A DNA stretch of 47,928 nucleotides from Desulfolinea sp964487745 (GTDB lineage Bacteria; Chloroflexota; Anaerolineae; Anaerolineales; Villigracilaceae). The position numbers were made by a program, and so were the translations under genes. Shown here piece after piece: positions 1 to 8,897 of the stretch. The notes below the pieces were generated by a model. That model worked only from the letters and a program-made list of their open reading frames with translations, searched no databases and had not been told where the DNA came from. Position 1 is the first letter of the stretch. Each line of letters begins with the position of its first letter. The stretch is from positions 1 through 47,928 of the forward strand of contig CAZASG010000028.1 of assembly GCA_964487745.1 (NCBI GenBank), given 5' to 3'.

Positions 1-55
1 CCATGGTACCGACGTTCAAATGGGGTTTTGAACGATCAAATGTTTCCTTTGCCAT
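1..55 (-). CDS. tuf: Elongation factor Tu, N-terminal fragment (cut by window edge)
   Basis: Only the first 18 codons lie in the window. They read MAKETFDRSKPHLNVGTM, which matches the conserved EF-Tu start (MAKxKFxRxKPHxNVGTI). EF-Tu is the GTPase that delivers aminoacyl-tRNA to the ribosome. The start codon is the ATG at 55-53, preceded by an AAGGAGA ribosome binding site. The gene follows fusA by 41 bases, the usual end of the str operon (rpsL-rpsG-fusA-tuf). The rest of the gene runs off the left edge, so intactness cannot be judged. Confidence 0.9.
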   Translation of the reverse strand, partial: MAKETFDRSKPHLNVGTM

Positions 56-96
56 CTCTTTCTCCTTGTATTATGAAAAAGATAAATCTGAGATTA

Positions 97-2166
97 TTAC
101 TTTAAAATTTCTTCCATTACAGAAGCCGAAACTGGCGCGTAATGGTCAAATTCCATAGAGAATACGCCACGTCCTTTTGTTCCAGAGCGCAGTTCAGTTG
201 CATAACCGAACATCTCTGCTAAAGGAACCATCGCGCGGACTGCCTGAGCATTACCGGGGCGCATTTCCATGCCTCCGATATTGCCACGACGGCTATTCAA
301 CTGCCCCATGATATCGCCAAGATATTCTTCGGGGACAACAACTTCTACCTTCATCATGGGTTCAAGCAAGATCGGGCTACCCTTACGAATACCTTCGCGA
401 AAAGCCATCGAGCCAGCCATTTTGAAGGCCATTTCACTCGAATCAACTTCGTGAGAAGAGCCATCGATCAAGGTTACTTTAAGATCGGTAACGGGGTAAC
501 CAGCTAATACACCACTTTCAGCTGCGCCTATAACGCCCTTTTCAACTGCGGGAATATATTCGCGCGGGACGGAGCCGCCGTAGATCTTATCTTCAAAAGA
601 AATACCACTGCCTCGTTCACCGGGCTCAAGGGTCAAGATAACATGCGCGTATTGCCCATGGCCACCGCTCTGCTTCACATGACGATATTCAACTTTTTCA
701 ACAGTGCGGGTAATCGACTCATGATAAGCCACACGCGGACGTCCAATATTTGCCTGAACCTTGAATTCACGCAACATACGATTGACTAAAACATCCAGAT
801 GTAACTCACCCATACCGGAGATGATCGTCTGTCCTGTATCTTCATCTTTACGGACACGGAAAGTTGGGTCTTCTTCAGAAAGTTTGTGGAGCGAGTTTCC
901 CATTTTTTCCTGATCTGCAACGGTCTTTGGCTCGATCGCCACAGAGATCACAGGCTCAGGGAAGGTGATATTTTCAAGAACAACCTTTTTGTTATCGCAA
1001 AGCGTGTCACCGGTAAAGGTATTTTTCAAGCCCAGAACAGCAGCAATATCACCAGCGCGAACTTCTTCCACATCTTCACGGCGATCTGCATACATACGGA
1101 TCAAACGCCCAATACGCTCACGCTTTCCTTTATTCGTGTTCGTGAGAGTCTGCCCCTTTTTGAGAATCCCTGAGTAAACACGGAAGTAAGCCAATCGTCC
1201 AACGTAAGGATCGGTAACGATCTTGAAGATCAGCGCGCTCAAGGGAGCATCGTCTTTCGCAAGCAGCGTGATGACCTCATCCTCATCATCCGGCGAAGTT
1301 CCATCTACAGAACCAATATCTGCCGGGGAGGGAAGATAATCAATAACGGCATCCAAAAGCGGTTGAACGCCTTTATTCTTTAGTGCTGTACCACAAAAAG
1401 CGGGAGTAGCTTCATTGGCAAGGGTTGCTTTACGCAGAGCGACTTTCAATTCAGGGACGGTAATCTCTTCACCTTCCAGGAATTTGAAAGTGAGTTCATC
1501 ATCCAGCTCTGCGATCTTTTCGATAAGCGTTTCGCGCGCAGCTTCAACTTGCTCCTGCAACTCAGCAGGGATATCGATAACTTTCGGTTCTGCACCTAAG
1601 GCATCATCAAAGACCGTTGCTGTCATCTCGAGAATATCGACTACGCCTTTGAAATCTGCTTCATTACCAATGGGCATCTGCAGGGGGATCGGGTTTGCGC
1701 CTAAACGTTGGCGCACCATATCGAGCGTGCGATCAAAAGAAGCCCCAACACGATCCATCTTATTAATGAAGCAAAGGCGCGGCACACCATAACGATCTGC
1801 CTGTCGCCAGACAGTTTCACTCTGGGGCTCTACACCTTGGACGGCGTCAAAAATAATGACGCCGCCATCGAGAACGCGTAAAGAGCGTTGTACTTCTGCC
1901 GTGAAATCAATATGCCCCGGCGTATCAATGATATTAACCTGATAGCCTTTCCATTCTGCAGAAACGGCTGCCGAGACAATAGTTATGCCCCTCTCACGCT
2001 CCTGATCCATCCAGTCGGTAACAGTTGTACCATCATCCACTGAACCAATTCGATGCGTTTTACCTGTATAGAACAGAATTCTTTCTGTTACGGTTGTTTT
2101 TCCAGCATCAATATGAGCAATAATGCCTATATTTCGATACTGCTCCAGAGGATAAGCGCGTGCCAT
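97..2166 (-). CDS. fusA: Elongation factor G
   Basis: This 689-residue translational GTPase drives ribosomal translocation and, with RRF, ribosome recycling. The length is normal for EF-G. The N-terminal G domain shows the P-loop AHIDAGKTT (about residues 17-25), DTPGH of G3 and NKMD of G4. The C-terminal domain carries the family pattern around MGELHLDVLVNR and ends in the usual EF-G fold IV/V region (GRGVFSMEFDHYAPV). It lies 34 bases after rpsG and 41 bases before tuf in str-operon order. The start at 2166 gives the standard N-terminus (MARAYPLEQYRNIGI), so the call is secure. Confidence 0.97.
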   Translation of the reverse strand: MARAYPLEQYRNIGIIAHIDAGKTTVTERILFYTGKTHRIGSVDDGTTVTDWMDQERERGITIVSAAVSAEWKGYQVNIIDTPGHIDFTAEVQRSLRVLDGGVIIFDAVQGVEPQSETVWRQADRYGVPRLCFINKMDRVGASFDRTLDMVRQRLGANPIPLQMPIGNEADFKGVVDILEMTATVFDDALGAEPKVIDIPAELQEQVEAARETLIEKIAELDDELTFKFLEGEEITVPELKVALRKATLANEATPAFCGTALKNKGVQPLLDAVIDYLPSPADIGSVDGTSPDDEDEVITLLAKDDAPLSALIFKIVTDPYVGRLAYFRVYSGILKKGQTLTNTNKGKRERIGRLIRMYADRREDVEEVRAGDIAAVLGLKNTFTGDTLCDNKKVVLENITFPEPVISVAIEPKTVADQEKMGNSLHKLSEEDPTFRVRKDEDTGQTIISGMGELHLDVLVNRMLREFKVQANIGRPRVAYHESITRTVEKVEYRHVKQSGGHGQYAHVILTLEPGERGSGISFEDKIYGGSVPREYIPAVEKGVIGAAESGVLAGYPVTDLKVTLIDGSSHEVDSSEMAFKMAGSMAFREGIRKGSPILLEPMMKVEVVVPEEYLGDIMGQLNSRRGNIGGMEMRPGNAQAVRAMVPLAEMFGYATELRSGTKGRGVFSMEFDHYAPVSASVMEEILK

Positions 2167-2200
2167 CTCAAATTTACCTTATATACCTTTAAGTAAGTAC

Positions 2201-2668
2201 CTATGAACGGTAATGGGAGAAAGCGCGGTTTGCTTCTGCCATCTTGTGGGTTTCATCGCGTTTACGAATAGCGGCACCCGTCTCGTTATAAGCGTCAAGA
2301 AGTTCAGCAGCAAGGTTCTCGGAGAAGGATTGACCTTTACGAGAACGGGCAGCTGAGAGGATCCAGCGAATAGCTAGAGCAAGGCGACGTTCAGGAGTCA
2401 CATCCATCGGCACCTGATAGGTAGCCCCACCAACACGTTTGGGGCGAACTTCCATACGTGGGGAAGCTTTGGTTAATGCTGTTTCAAAAACCTCGAGGGG
2501 TTCTTTACCAGAGCGATCACCGAGAATATCCATGGTTTTGTATACCAGTTTTGTCGCAGTGCTTTTCTTACCGCGTTTCAAAACATGATGGATAACGGTT
2601 TGGACCTGAAGGCTGTTATATCGCAAATCAGGGTTGACAATTCTTCTTTCAGCTCTATTTCGTCGCAT
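2201..2668 (-). CDS. rpsG: 30S ribosomal protein S7
   Basis: At 155 residues this matches bacterial S7, the primary 16S rRNA binding protein that nucleates assembly of the 30S head and contacts the E-site tRNA. The family signature is clear: an N-terminus MRRNRAERR, the segment PDLRYNSLQVQTVIHHVLKRG, then GGATYQVPMDV and the C-terminal helix with KMAEANRAFSHYR. It sits between rpsL (28 bases upstream) and fusA (34 bases downstream), so it is almost certainly co-transcribed with both. Confidence 0.97.
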   Translation of the reverse strand: MRRNRAERRIVNPDLRYNSLQVQTVIHHVLKRGKKSTATKLVYKTMDILGDRSGKEPLEVFETALTKASPRMEVRPKRVGGATYQVPMDVTPERRLALAIRWILSAARSRKGQSFSENLAAELLDAYNETGAAIRKRDETHKMAEANRAFSHYRS

Positions 2669-2696
2669 GAGAATACTCCAGAAAAAAATACACTAT

Positions 2697-3122
2697 TTAT
2701 TTACGTTTGGAACCGTATTTGGAGCGACCCTGCTTACGATCATCAACCCCAGTGGTATCCAAAGAACCACGGACAATATGATAACGAACACCAGGCAAGT
2801 CCTTAACACGACCACCGCGAACCAAAACAACAGAGTGCTCTTGCAACTGATGTCCTTCGCCAGGGATATATGCTGTTACTTCAAGACCATTTGTCAAACG
2901 GACACGAGCGATCTTGCGCAAAGCAGAGTTCGGCTTTTTAGGCGTCATTGTACGCACAACTGTGCAAACGCCGCGTTTTTGCGGGGCGCCTTGCGGCTGA
3001 CGGATACGACGCTGTTTCATTGAGTTATAGGTATAGAGCAAAGCCGGGGCTGTGCTTTTAGCTTTCTTAGTGCTACGTCCCTTACGGACTAATTGATTAA
3101 TTGTGGGCACGCTCGCCTCCAA
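2697..3122 (-). CDS. rpsL: 30S ribosomal protein S12
   Basis: S12 (141 residues) is a decoding-centre protein that monitors codon-anticodon pairing. The conserved loops TPKKPNSALRK and GGRVKDLPGVRYH are intact, including the lysines at the positions where streptomycin-resistance changes occur in other bacteria. It is slightly longer than the E. coli protein because of N- and C-terminal basic tails. It is the first gene of the str cluster. A good promoter and a hairpin lie in the 170 bases between it and rpoB, so it can be transcribed independently of rpoB. Confidence 0.97.
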   Translation of the reverse strand: MEASVPTINQLVRKGRSTKKAKSTAPALLYTYNSMKQRRIRQPQGAPQKRGVCTVVRTMTPKKPNSALRKIARVRLTNGLEVTAYIPGEGHQLQEHSVVLVRGGRVKDLPGVRYHIVRGSLDTTGVDDRKQGRSKYGSKRK

Positions 3123-3164
3123 AACAAAGTGTATCTAACTTCGAAAAATATATTTTGCCAACAA

Positions 3165-3196
3165 ATGAGACCATCAAAAGACAATGATGGCCTCAT
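3165..3196 (-). terminator. Hairpin between rpoB and rpsL (terminator or leader attenuator)
   Basis: On the minus strand ATGAGGCCATCA pairs with TGATGGTCTCAT (12 bp with one G-U pair) around an 8-base loop, followed by a weakly U-rich run. It may end rpoB transcripts. Because it lies downstream of the predicted rpsL promoter, it would also be in the rpsL leader RNA. The U-tract is poor, so termination strength is uncertain. Confidence 0.5.
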
Positions 3197-3244
3197 TATA
3201 TGATCAACGGAGAAAATCCGTGTCTTTTCAGGCAACGAAAAGGG

Positions 3245-3273
3245 ATTTTATCACGCGCTGCCTGTACCGTCAA
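3245..3273 (-). promoter_or_regulatory. Predicted sigma70-type promoter for rpsL-rpsG-fusA-tuf
   Basis: On the minus strand TTGACG (3273-3268) and TAAAAT (3250-3245) are separated by exactly 17 bases. This is a near-consensus housekeeping promoter about 125 bases ahead of rpsL and just past the rpoB stop codon. It would let the ribosomal-protein/elongation-factor genes be expressed separately from rpoB. Confidence 0.65.
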
Positions 3274-3292
3274 GAAAATCTATGACGAGTTT

Positions 3293-6200
3293 CTATAGTT
3301 TAAGGTCGGAACCAATCGACATCAAACCTGTTCCCAACTTGGGCGGACGCGCCTTGGCTTCATCTTTGCCAAACTTGACAGCATCTCCTGTATCATCAAC
3401 CGCTTCAACAGCTAAACCTAAACTCTGCAACTCTTTCACGAGCACACGGAATGAAGCTGGCAAACCTGGGTCTTCCATCGGCTCACCCTTTACGATCGAT
3501 TCGTAAGTGCTTACACGCCCAATAACATCATCGGACTTGACCGTCAACATTTCCTGCAGGGTATATGCTGCACCATAAGCTTCAAGTGCCCACACTTCCA
3601 TTTCACCGAAACGCTGACCACCGAATTGGGCTTTACCGCCCAAAGGCTGCTGTGTAACGAGGCTGTATGGACCTGTTGAACGAGCGTGAACTTTATCTTC
3701 AACCAGGTGATGTAATTTCAAGATCGTCATAACGCCGACAGTAACAGCCTGGTCATAGCGTTGCCCTGTCTTGCCATCACGTAAGACTTGCTTCCCAAGA
3801 GTTGGAACAGGAATGCCTGTCTTCATCATCACTTCATGTGCCTTCTTGGCAAGATTATCATCAGCAACCTGTTTGGTGTGACCTTGCGCATTCAACCATA
3901 GTCGATGACAAGCCTTCAGGGCATTCTCATCGCGTTCAGGGGTTCGACGGAAGTTTTCAACAGTATCTGGCAGGAAGATCATCTCAGGATCGTATCCATG
4001 ATCACGCAGCCATTCATCTGCTGTTGCACGGCGAGCGTATGTCTCATTCACTGCAAGCTTGAAAAGATCATAACCACGTTCGCCAAGCCAACCTTCCAAA
4101 TAAAGACGGCGAACTTCATTATCATCCTGAATCATCTCAGGGTCGTATTCATGTTCACCGAGCCAGTTCCATGCCTCTACAGCGGCCTCGCGCCAAGCTT
4201 GGTCAATCAACCATGCACGTGCCAGATCAGCTTCGATCTCAGCTTCAGATGCACCATCAAATACTGGGATAACTGCACGGTAACCCATACGTTTTGCAGC
4301 CCAGCCCATATGCACTTCAAGCACCTGTCCGATATTCATTCGAGCAGGAACACCAAGCGGATTCAGGATAATGTCGACAGGGGTACCATCTTCAAGGAAG
4401 GGCATATCCTCAACCGGAACAATGCGTGAAACCACGCCCTTGTTCCCATGACGCCCAGCCATTTTATCTCCAGCAGTAATCTTGCGGCGCTGTGCCACAG
4501 AAACACGCACCATCGTATCTACACCTGCTTTGAGATCAGAATTCTCGGCGCGGGTGAAAACTTTTACGTCCACAACTTTGCCGCGTGCGCCATGTGGCAT
4601 ACGCAGGGAAGTGTCTTTTACATCCCTTGATTTTTCTCCAAAGATGGCACGCAATAGGCGCTCTTCAGGGGTCAGTTCTTTTTCGCCTTTGGGCGTGATC
4701 TTACCAACCAAAATATCGTTCGGCTCAACTTCAGCACCAATGCGTATGATGCCGTTCTCATCGAGGTCTTTCAAGGCATCTTCGCCGACATTAGGGATAT
4801 CACGAGTGATCTCTTCGGCACCCAACTTGGTATCACGCGCTTCGACTTCGTGCTTTTCAACATGCACGGAAGTGAAGCGATCATCCTGCACCATGCGCTC
4901 GGAAACCAAGATCGCATCTTCGAAGTTACCACCTTCCCATGAAAGGAAAGCAACGACTGCGTTCTGCCCTAATGCCAATTCACCGGCATCGGTAGATGAA
5001 GAGTCAGCGATAATATCGCCTTTCTTGATAACCTGCCCTTTAGTGACAGCGGGGCGCTGGTCGATACAAGTGCTCTGATTAGAACGCTGGTATTTTTGTA
5101 ATTGATAGGTACGCAGCGAACCATTCTTTTCACGCAAGACGATCTTACTTCCTGTCACGGAGGCAACTTCACCATCTCGCTCGGCAACGATCACCTGACC
5201 AGAGTCTGCAGCAGCACTGTATTCCATACCAGTTGAAACCAACGGAATCTCAGGGCGCAGCAGGGGAACGGCTTGTGCCATCATGTTCGAGCCCATCAAG
5301 GCGCGGTTTGCATCGTCATGCTCAAGGAAGGGGATCAACGCCGCACTGATACCCACGATCTGGTGGGGCGCGACATCCATATAATCGACTTTTTCAGGTC
5401 GTGCGAAGAGGAAGCCAGAGTGATTTCGCGAAGAAACACGTGGACGAACAAATTCATTATTCTCATCTAGCGGCGCATTCGCCTGACCAATAATATATTT
5501 ATCTTCTGCGTCTGCTGAAAGATATTCCATTTTATCTGGATCAGGCAAAACAAAAGGCACTACAGAGATTTCCTTTTTGAGTTTCGCGATCTTCTTCAAC
5601 ATAGCTGCGGTGATACGGGTACCATCTTCAAAGAGAACGTTATCCTTGGCATCCAAAAGATCGCCACGCAAAGCACGCCCTTCAAGAGCAGGATCATCAT
5701 TCGCAAGCTCTTTGACAACCTTACGATAAGGTGTCTCAATAAAACCATATTCATTCACACGCGCAAAGGAAGCCAAACGACCGATCAAACCGATATTCGG
5801 ACCTTCAGGAGTCTCGATCGGACAAATACGCCCATAGTGCGAGTGGTGAACATCACGAACGTCAAAGCCTGCGCGCTCACGGCGCAGACCACCAGGACCC
5901 AATGCGGAAAGCGTTCGTTTATGACGCAACTCTGAAAGCGGGTTGGTCTGATCCATGAACTGCGATAATTGGCTGGAGCCAAAGAATTCACGCAAAGACG
6001 CCACAACAGGGCGGATATTCACCAAAGACATTGGCGCAAGCTGATCCTGATCGCGGATGGACATACGTTCCTTGATCACACGTTCCATACGACGCAAACC
6101 AATGCGCAATTTATTCTGGATCAACTCGCCCACTGTCTTCACACGGCGATTGCCAAGATGATCAATATCATCTTTTTGCTCGATGGCGTTGTTGATCAGG

Positions 6201-7198
6201 ATCATGCGACGCACGAGGCGGACGATGTCCATCTTTGTGATATTACGATGCGGGATCGGCACGCTCAAATTCAGCTTCTGATTCAATTTATAGCGACCAA
6301 CACGCTCAAGGTCATAGTGGCGCTGATCGAAGAGTTGTTCTTCAAGGAAATTACGAGCGTTCTCGAGCGTGGCGGGATCTCCGGGGCGCATCCGTTTAAA
6401 GAACTCGATCAACGAAGCTTCCGCGATACTCAACTTGCTCTCGGGATCCCATTCTGGTTCCTGCTTCAATGTGGATGCGATATACATACGCTCGATATTT
6501 GTATCAACATCTGCGAAGAGGGACATGATCTCCTCATCGGAGCCAGTTTTGAGCGGGGAATCCGGGCGACCATCGTCCACGGCTGCCAATGCACGCAGGA
6601 AGACCGTGATCGGGACAGTGCGCTTGCGGTTGAATTTCAGGATAATGTAATCGCTTTTGCGGGTTTCGAATTCCATCCACGCGCCACGATCAGGGATTAA
6701 TTTAGCGGTAGCAAGCAGACGTCCAGTAGCGCGGTCGGGATTGGCTTCAAAGTAAACACCCGGGGAGCGGATCAACTGCGAAACGACCACGCGCTCCGTT
6801 CCATTAATAATGAAGGTACCCTTCGATGTCATCTCAGGGAAGTCACCGATAAAGATATCCTGTTTGATCGGCTCAGGAACATCCTTCCCTGCCAATAAAA
6901 CAGAGACGTATAGCGGACTGGCATAAGTCAGGTCACGCTCTACACATTCCGAAATAGTATATTTGGGTTCTTCAAACCAATATTTAAGATCCCACTCTTT
7001 TGCTTCTGGGCTCTGTCCGGGGAAATAAAGCTGCATTCCCTTGTTGTAGGATTCGATGGGGGAAATCTCGTGGAATAAGTTCTCTAAGCCTTCGCTTTTG
7101 AGGCGTTTGAACGATTCGATTTGTACTTCAATTAAGTTGGGAAGACCGAGCGTGACAGGAATACGCGCGTAACTCTTTTTGGGCAATACAGACGTCAT
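3293..7198 (-). CDS. rpoB: DNA-directed RNA polymerase subunit beta
   Basis: This 1301-residue protein is the beta subunit of RNA polymerase, forming one pincer and half the active-site cleft. Recognisable blocks include the rifampicin region (SQFMDQTNPLSELRHKR, then LSALGPGG), the catalytic stretch KMAGRHGNKGVVS, and the C-terminal GGKAQFGGQRFGEMEVW. Residues in the rifampicin cluster are the sensitive-type ones. An insertion of about 150 residues (roughly 985-1132) sits between VIPVFDG and LRDGKTGQRYDQ; it contains three similar WLxExxYD-type units. The start at 7198 has an AGGAGAG ribosome binding site. rpoC, normally the next gene, is absent; rpsL follows instead. Confidence 0.97.
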   Translation of the reverse strand: MTSVLPKKSYARIPVTLGLPNLIEVQIESFKRLKSEGLENLFHEISPIESYNKGMQLYFPGQSPEAKEWDLKYWFEEPKYTISECVERDLTYASPLYVSVLLAGKDVPEPIKQDIFIGDFPEMTSKGTFIINGTERVVVSQLIRSPGVYFEANPDRATGRLLATAKLIPDRGAWMEFETRKSDYIILKFNRKRTVPITVFLRALAAVDDGRPDSPLKTGSDEEIMSLFADVDTNIERMYIASTLKQEPEWDPESKLSIAEASLIEFFKRMRPGDPATLENARNFLEEQLFDQRHYDLERVGRYKLNQKLNLSVPIPHRNITKMDIVRLVRRMILINNAIEQKDDIDHLGNRRVKTVGELIQNKLRIGLRRMERVIKERMSIRDQDQLAPMSLVNIRPVVASLREFFGSSQLSQFMDQTNPLSELRHKRTLSALGPGGLRRERAGFDVRDVHHSHYGRICPIETPEGPNIGLIGRLASFARVNEYGFIETPYRKVVKELANDDPALEGRALRGDLLDAKDNVLFEDGTRITAAMLKKIAKLKKEISVVPFVLPDPDKMEYLSADAEDKYIIGQANAPLDENNEFVRPRVSSRNHSGFLFARPEKVDYMDVAPHQIVGISAALIPFLEHDDANRALMGSNMMAQAVPLLRPEIPLVSTGMEYSAAADSGQVIVAERDGEVASVTGSKIVLREKNGSLRTYQLQKYQRSNQSTCIDQRPAVTKGQVIKKGDIIADSSSTDAGELALGQNAVVAFLSWEGGNFEDAILVSERMVQDDRFTSVHVEKHEVEARDTKLGAEEITRDIPNVGEDALKDLDENGIIRIGAEVEPNDILVGKITPKGEKELTPEERLLRAIFGEKSRDVKDTSLRMPHGARGKVVDVKVFTRAENSDLKAGVDTMVRVSVAQRRKITAGDKMAGRHGNKGVVSRIVPVEDMPFLEDGTPVDIILNPLGVPARMNIGQVLEVHMGWAAKRMGYRAVIPVFDGASEAEIEADLARAWLIDQAWREAAVEAWNWLGEHEYDPEMIQDDNEVRRLYLEGWLGERGYDLFKLAVNETYARRATADEWLRDHGYDPEMIFLPDTVENFRRTPERDENALKACHRLWLNAQGHTKQVADDNLAKKAHEVMMKTGIPVPTLGKQVLRDGKTGQRYDQAVTVGVMTILKLHHLVEDKVHARSTGPYSLVTQQPLGGKAQFGGQRFGEMEVWALEAYGAAYTLQEMLTVKSDDVIGRVSTYESIVKGEPMEDPGLPASFRVLVKELQSLGLAVEAVDDTGDAVKFGKDEAKARPPKLGTGLMSIGSDLKL

Positions 7199-7274
7199 TC
7201 GACTCTCCTGGCCATTTTTTTGCGTGTGATTAAATCAATACCGCCCCACTCAAGCGCGGGACAAGCAATCTTGG

Positions 7275-7304
7275 ATTATAAACGAGGATTTATGTTTCAG
7301 TCAA
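7275..7304 (-). promoter_or_regulatory. Predicted sigma70-type promoter for rpoB
   Basis: On the minus strand TTGACT (7304-7299) and a perfect TATAAT (7280-7275) are 18 bases apart. Transcription would start near 7268, leaving a leader of about 70 bases before the rpoB ATG. Confidence 0.7.
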
Positions 7305-7457
7305 GCACTTTTTAACGAGATTTTAAAGTAACTCTCCCACTTTCTTGTCTATTTCTCGGCTAAAATTAGCAGGCGTAGATTTTACCACGTTTTTCGCAAC
7401 TTGAACTCTGCGCATGGGTTTTCGAATACAACGCACTTATATGCCACAGGAGGCAAC

Positions 7458-8828
7458 ATGTCATCAGAAACACAACCGCAAGTAAACGATAAACGTGAAA
7501 TTTTTGGGTGGGCAATGTACGACTGGGCGAACTCCGCCTTCAGCACCACCATCGGGACGGTTTTTCTCGCGCCCTATGTAGCTGCCCTTGCCCGCACTGC
7601 GGCTGAAGCTGCCGGAACAGAAACCGTTTCCTTCCTCGGCATTCCCATTGCTCCTGACTCATTTCTTCCTTATATGATCTCGCTCTCGGTCGGATTACAA
7701 GTACTCTTCCTCCCCATTCTTGGCGCGATCGCAGACTATTCCCACATGCGCAAAGCGATGATGCGTGTCTTTGCCACTATTGGTGCGGTAGCCACCATTT
7801 TGATGTTCTTCATCAGCGGTTCACTCTGGTGGTTGGGGGGCGTATTATATGTACTCGCAAATCTTGCCTTTGGCGCAGCGATTGTCTTTTACAATGCCTA
7901 TCTTCCCGACATCGCCAGTGAAGATGAACGCGACCGCGTTTCATCCTATGGCTGGGCAATGGGCTATCTTGGCGGTGGCATTCTGCTGGCACTGAACCTT
8001 GCCTTCTATCTTTTTGCAGAAGACATCGGCGTGCCCGAAACTCTCGCCATCCGTATCAACCTCGCGTCAGCCGGTATCTGGTGGCTGGGCTTCTCTTTCA
8101 TCACATGGAAACGCCTGCGCTCTCGCAAAGCATCTCGCGCGCTCCCACAAGGTGAAACTTATCTCAAGATCGGTTTCAAACAACTCAGCCACACGATCAA
8201 AGAGATCAAGAACTTCCCTGAAACACTTAAGTTTTTGGTCGCCTACTTCCTTTATAACGACGGCATCCAAACTGTCATCGCCGTTTCTTCCACCTTCGCT
8301 GCTGCGCCGCTCATTCAGGGTGGCCTCGAACTCGATACTTCAACGCTCACATCTGTGATCCTGATGATCCAGTTCATGGCATTTGGCGGCGCACTGCTCT
8401 GGGGAAAACTCGCCAAGTGGATGGGCGCCAAGCAGTCGGTTGTGCTCAGTCTTGTGATCTGGTCTGGCGTCGTGATCTATGCCTACGCTGGCCTAAAAGG
8501 CGAAAATGTCACTACTGAATTCTTCATTCTTGGTGCCTTCATCGCCCTCGTCATGGGTGGCTCCCAAGCCATCAGCCGCAGCCTCTTCGCCCAAATGATC
8601 CCCGAAGGGCAGGAAGCCGAATACTACTCCTTCTACGAGATCAGTGAACGCGGCACCTCCTGGATCGGACCGCTTGTCTTCGGTCTCGCAAACCAGATGT
8701 TCGGCAGCCTGCGCCCCGCCTTGCTCTCTCTGATCTTCTTCTTTGTGATGGGATTGATCCTGCTGCCCTTCGTCAAAGTGGATAAAGCCATCGCCGACGT
8801 CAAAGCCTACGACGCGGAACGCGCCTGA
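7458..8828 (+). CDS. UMF1/Atg22-type MFS transporter
   Basis: A 456-residue polytopic membrane protein of the major facilitator superfamily, closest in appearance to the UMF1 (Atg22-like) family. The N-terminal signature EIFGWAMYDWANSAFSTTI is typical of that family, in which yeast Atg22 exports amino acids from the vacuole; bacterial substrates are mostly unknown. About 12 hydrophobic helices can be seen. I chose the ATG at 7458 because it follows AGGAGG at the right distance; an in-frame ATG at 7401 lacks a ribosome binding site. It is a single-gene unit convergent with thrC and sharing its terminator. Confidence 0.85.
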   Translation: MSSETQPQVNDKREIFGWAMYDWANSAFSTTIGTVFLAPYVAALARTAAEAAGTETVSFLGIPIAPDSFLPYMISLSVGLQVLFLPILGAIADYSHMRKAMMRVFATIGAVATILMFFISGSLWWLGGVLYVLANLAFGAAIVFYNAYLPDIASEDERDRVSSYGWAMGYLGGGILLALNLAFYLFAEDIGVPETLAIRINLASAGIWWLGFSFITWKRLRSRKASRALPQGETYLKIGFKQLSHTIKEIKNFPETLKFLVAYFLYNDGIQTVIAVSSTFAAAPLIQGGLELDTSTLTSVILMIQFMAFGGALLWGKLAKWMGAKQSVVLSLVIWSGVVIYAYAGLKGENVTTEFFILGAFIALVMGGSQAISRSLFAQMIPEGQEAEYYSFYEISERGTSWIGPLVFGLANQMFGSLRPALLSLIFFFVMGLILLPFVKVDKAIADVKAYDAERA

Positions 8829-8854
8829 TTTAAGCTTGACCCCGTTAAATAACA

Positions 8855-8887
8855 AGACGCCGAGCTTCTTGAAGAAGCTTGGCGTCT
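8855..8887. terminator. Bidirectional intrinsic terminator
   Basis: The arms AGACGCCGAGCTTCTT and AAGAAGCTTGGCGTCT form a 16-bp stem with one G-U pair, flanked by T-rich and A-rich runs. It lies between the convergent UMF1 transporter and thrC genes. Confidence 0.85.
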
Positions 8888-8897
8888 TTGTTTATTC

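Noticed and set aside
5969..6700. 243-residue plus-strand ORF opposite rpoB
   Set aside because: It is the antisense shadow of a highly conserved essential gene, and its translation resembles no protein family.
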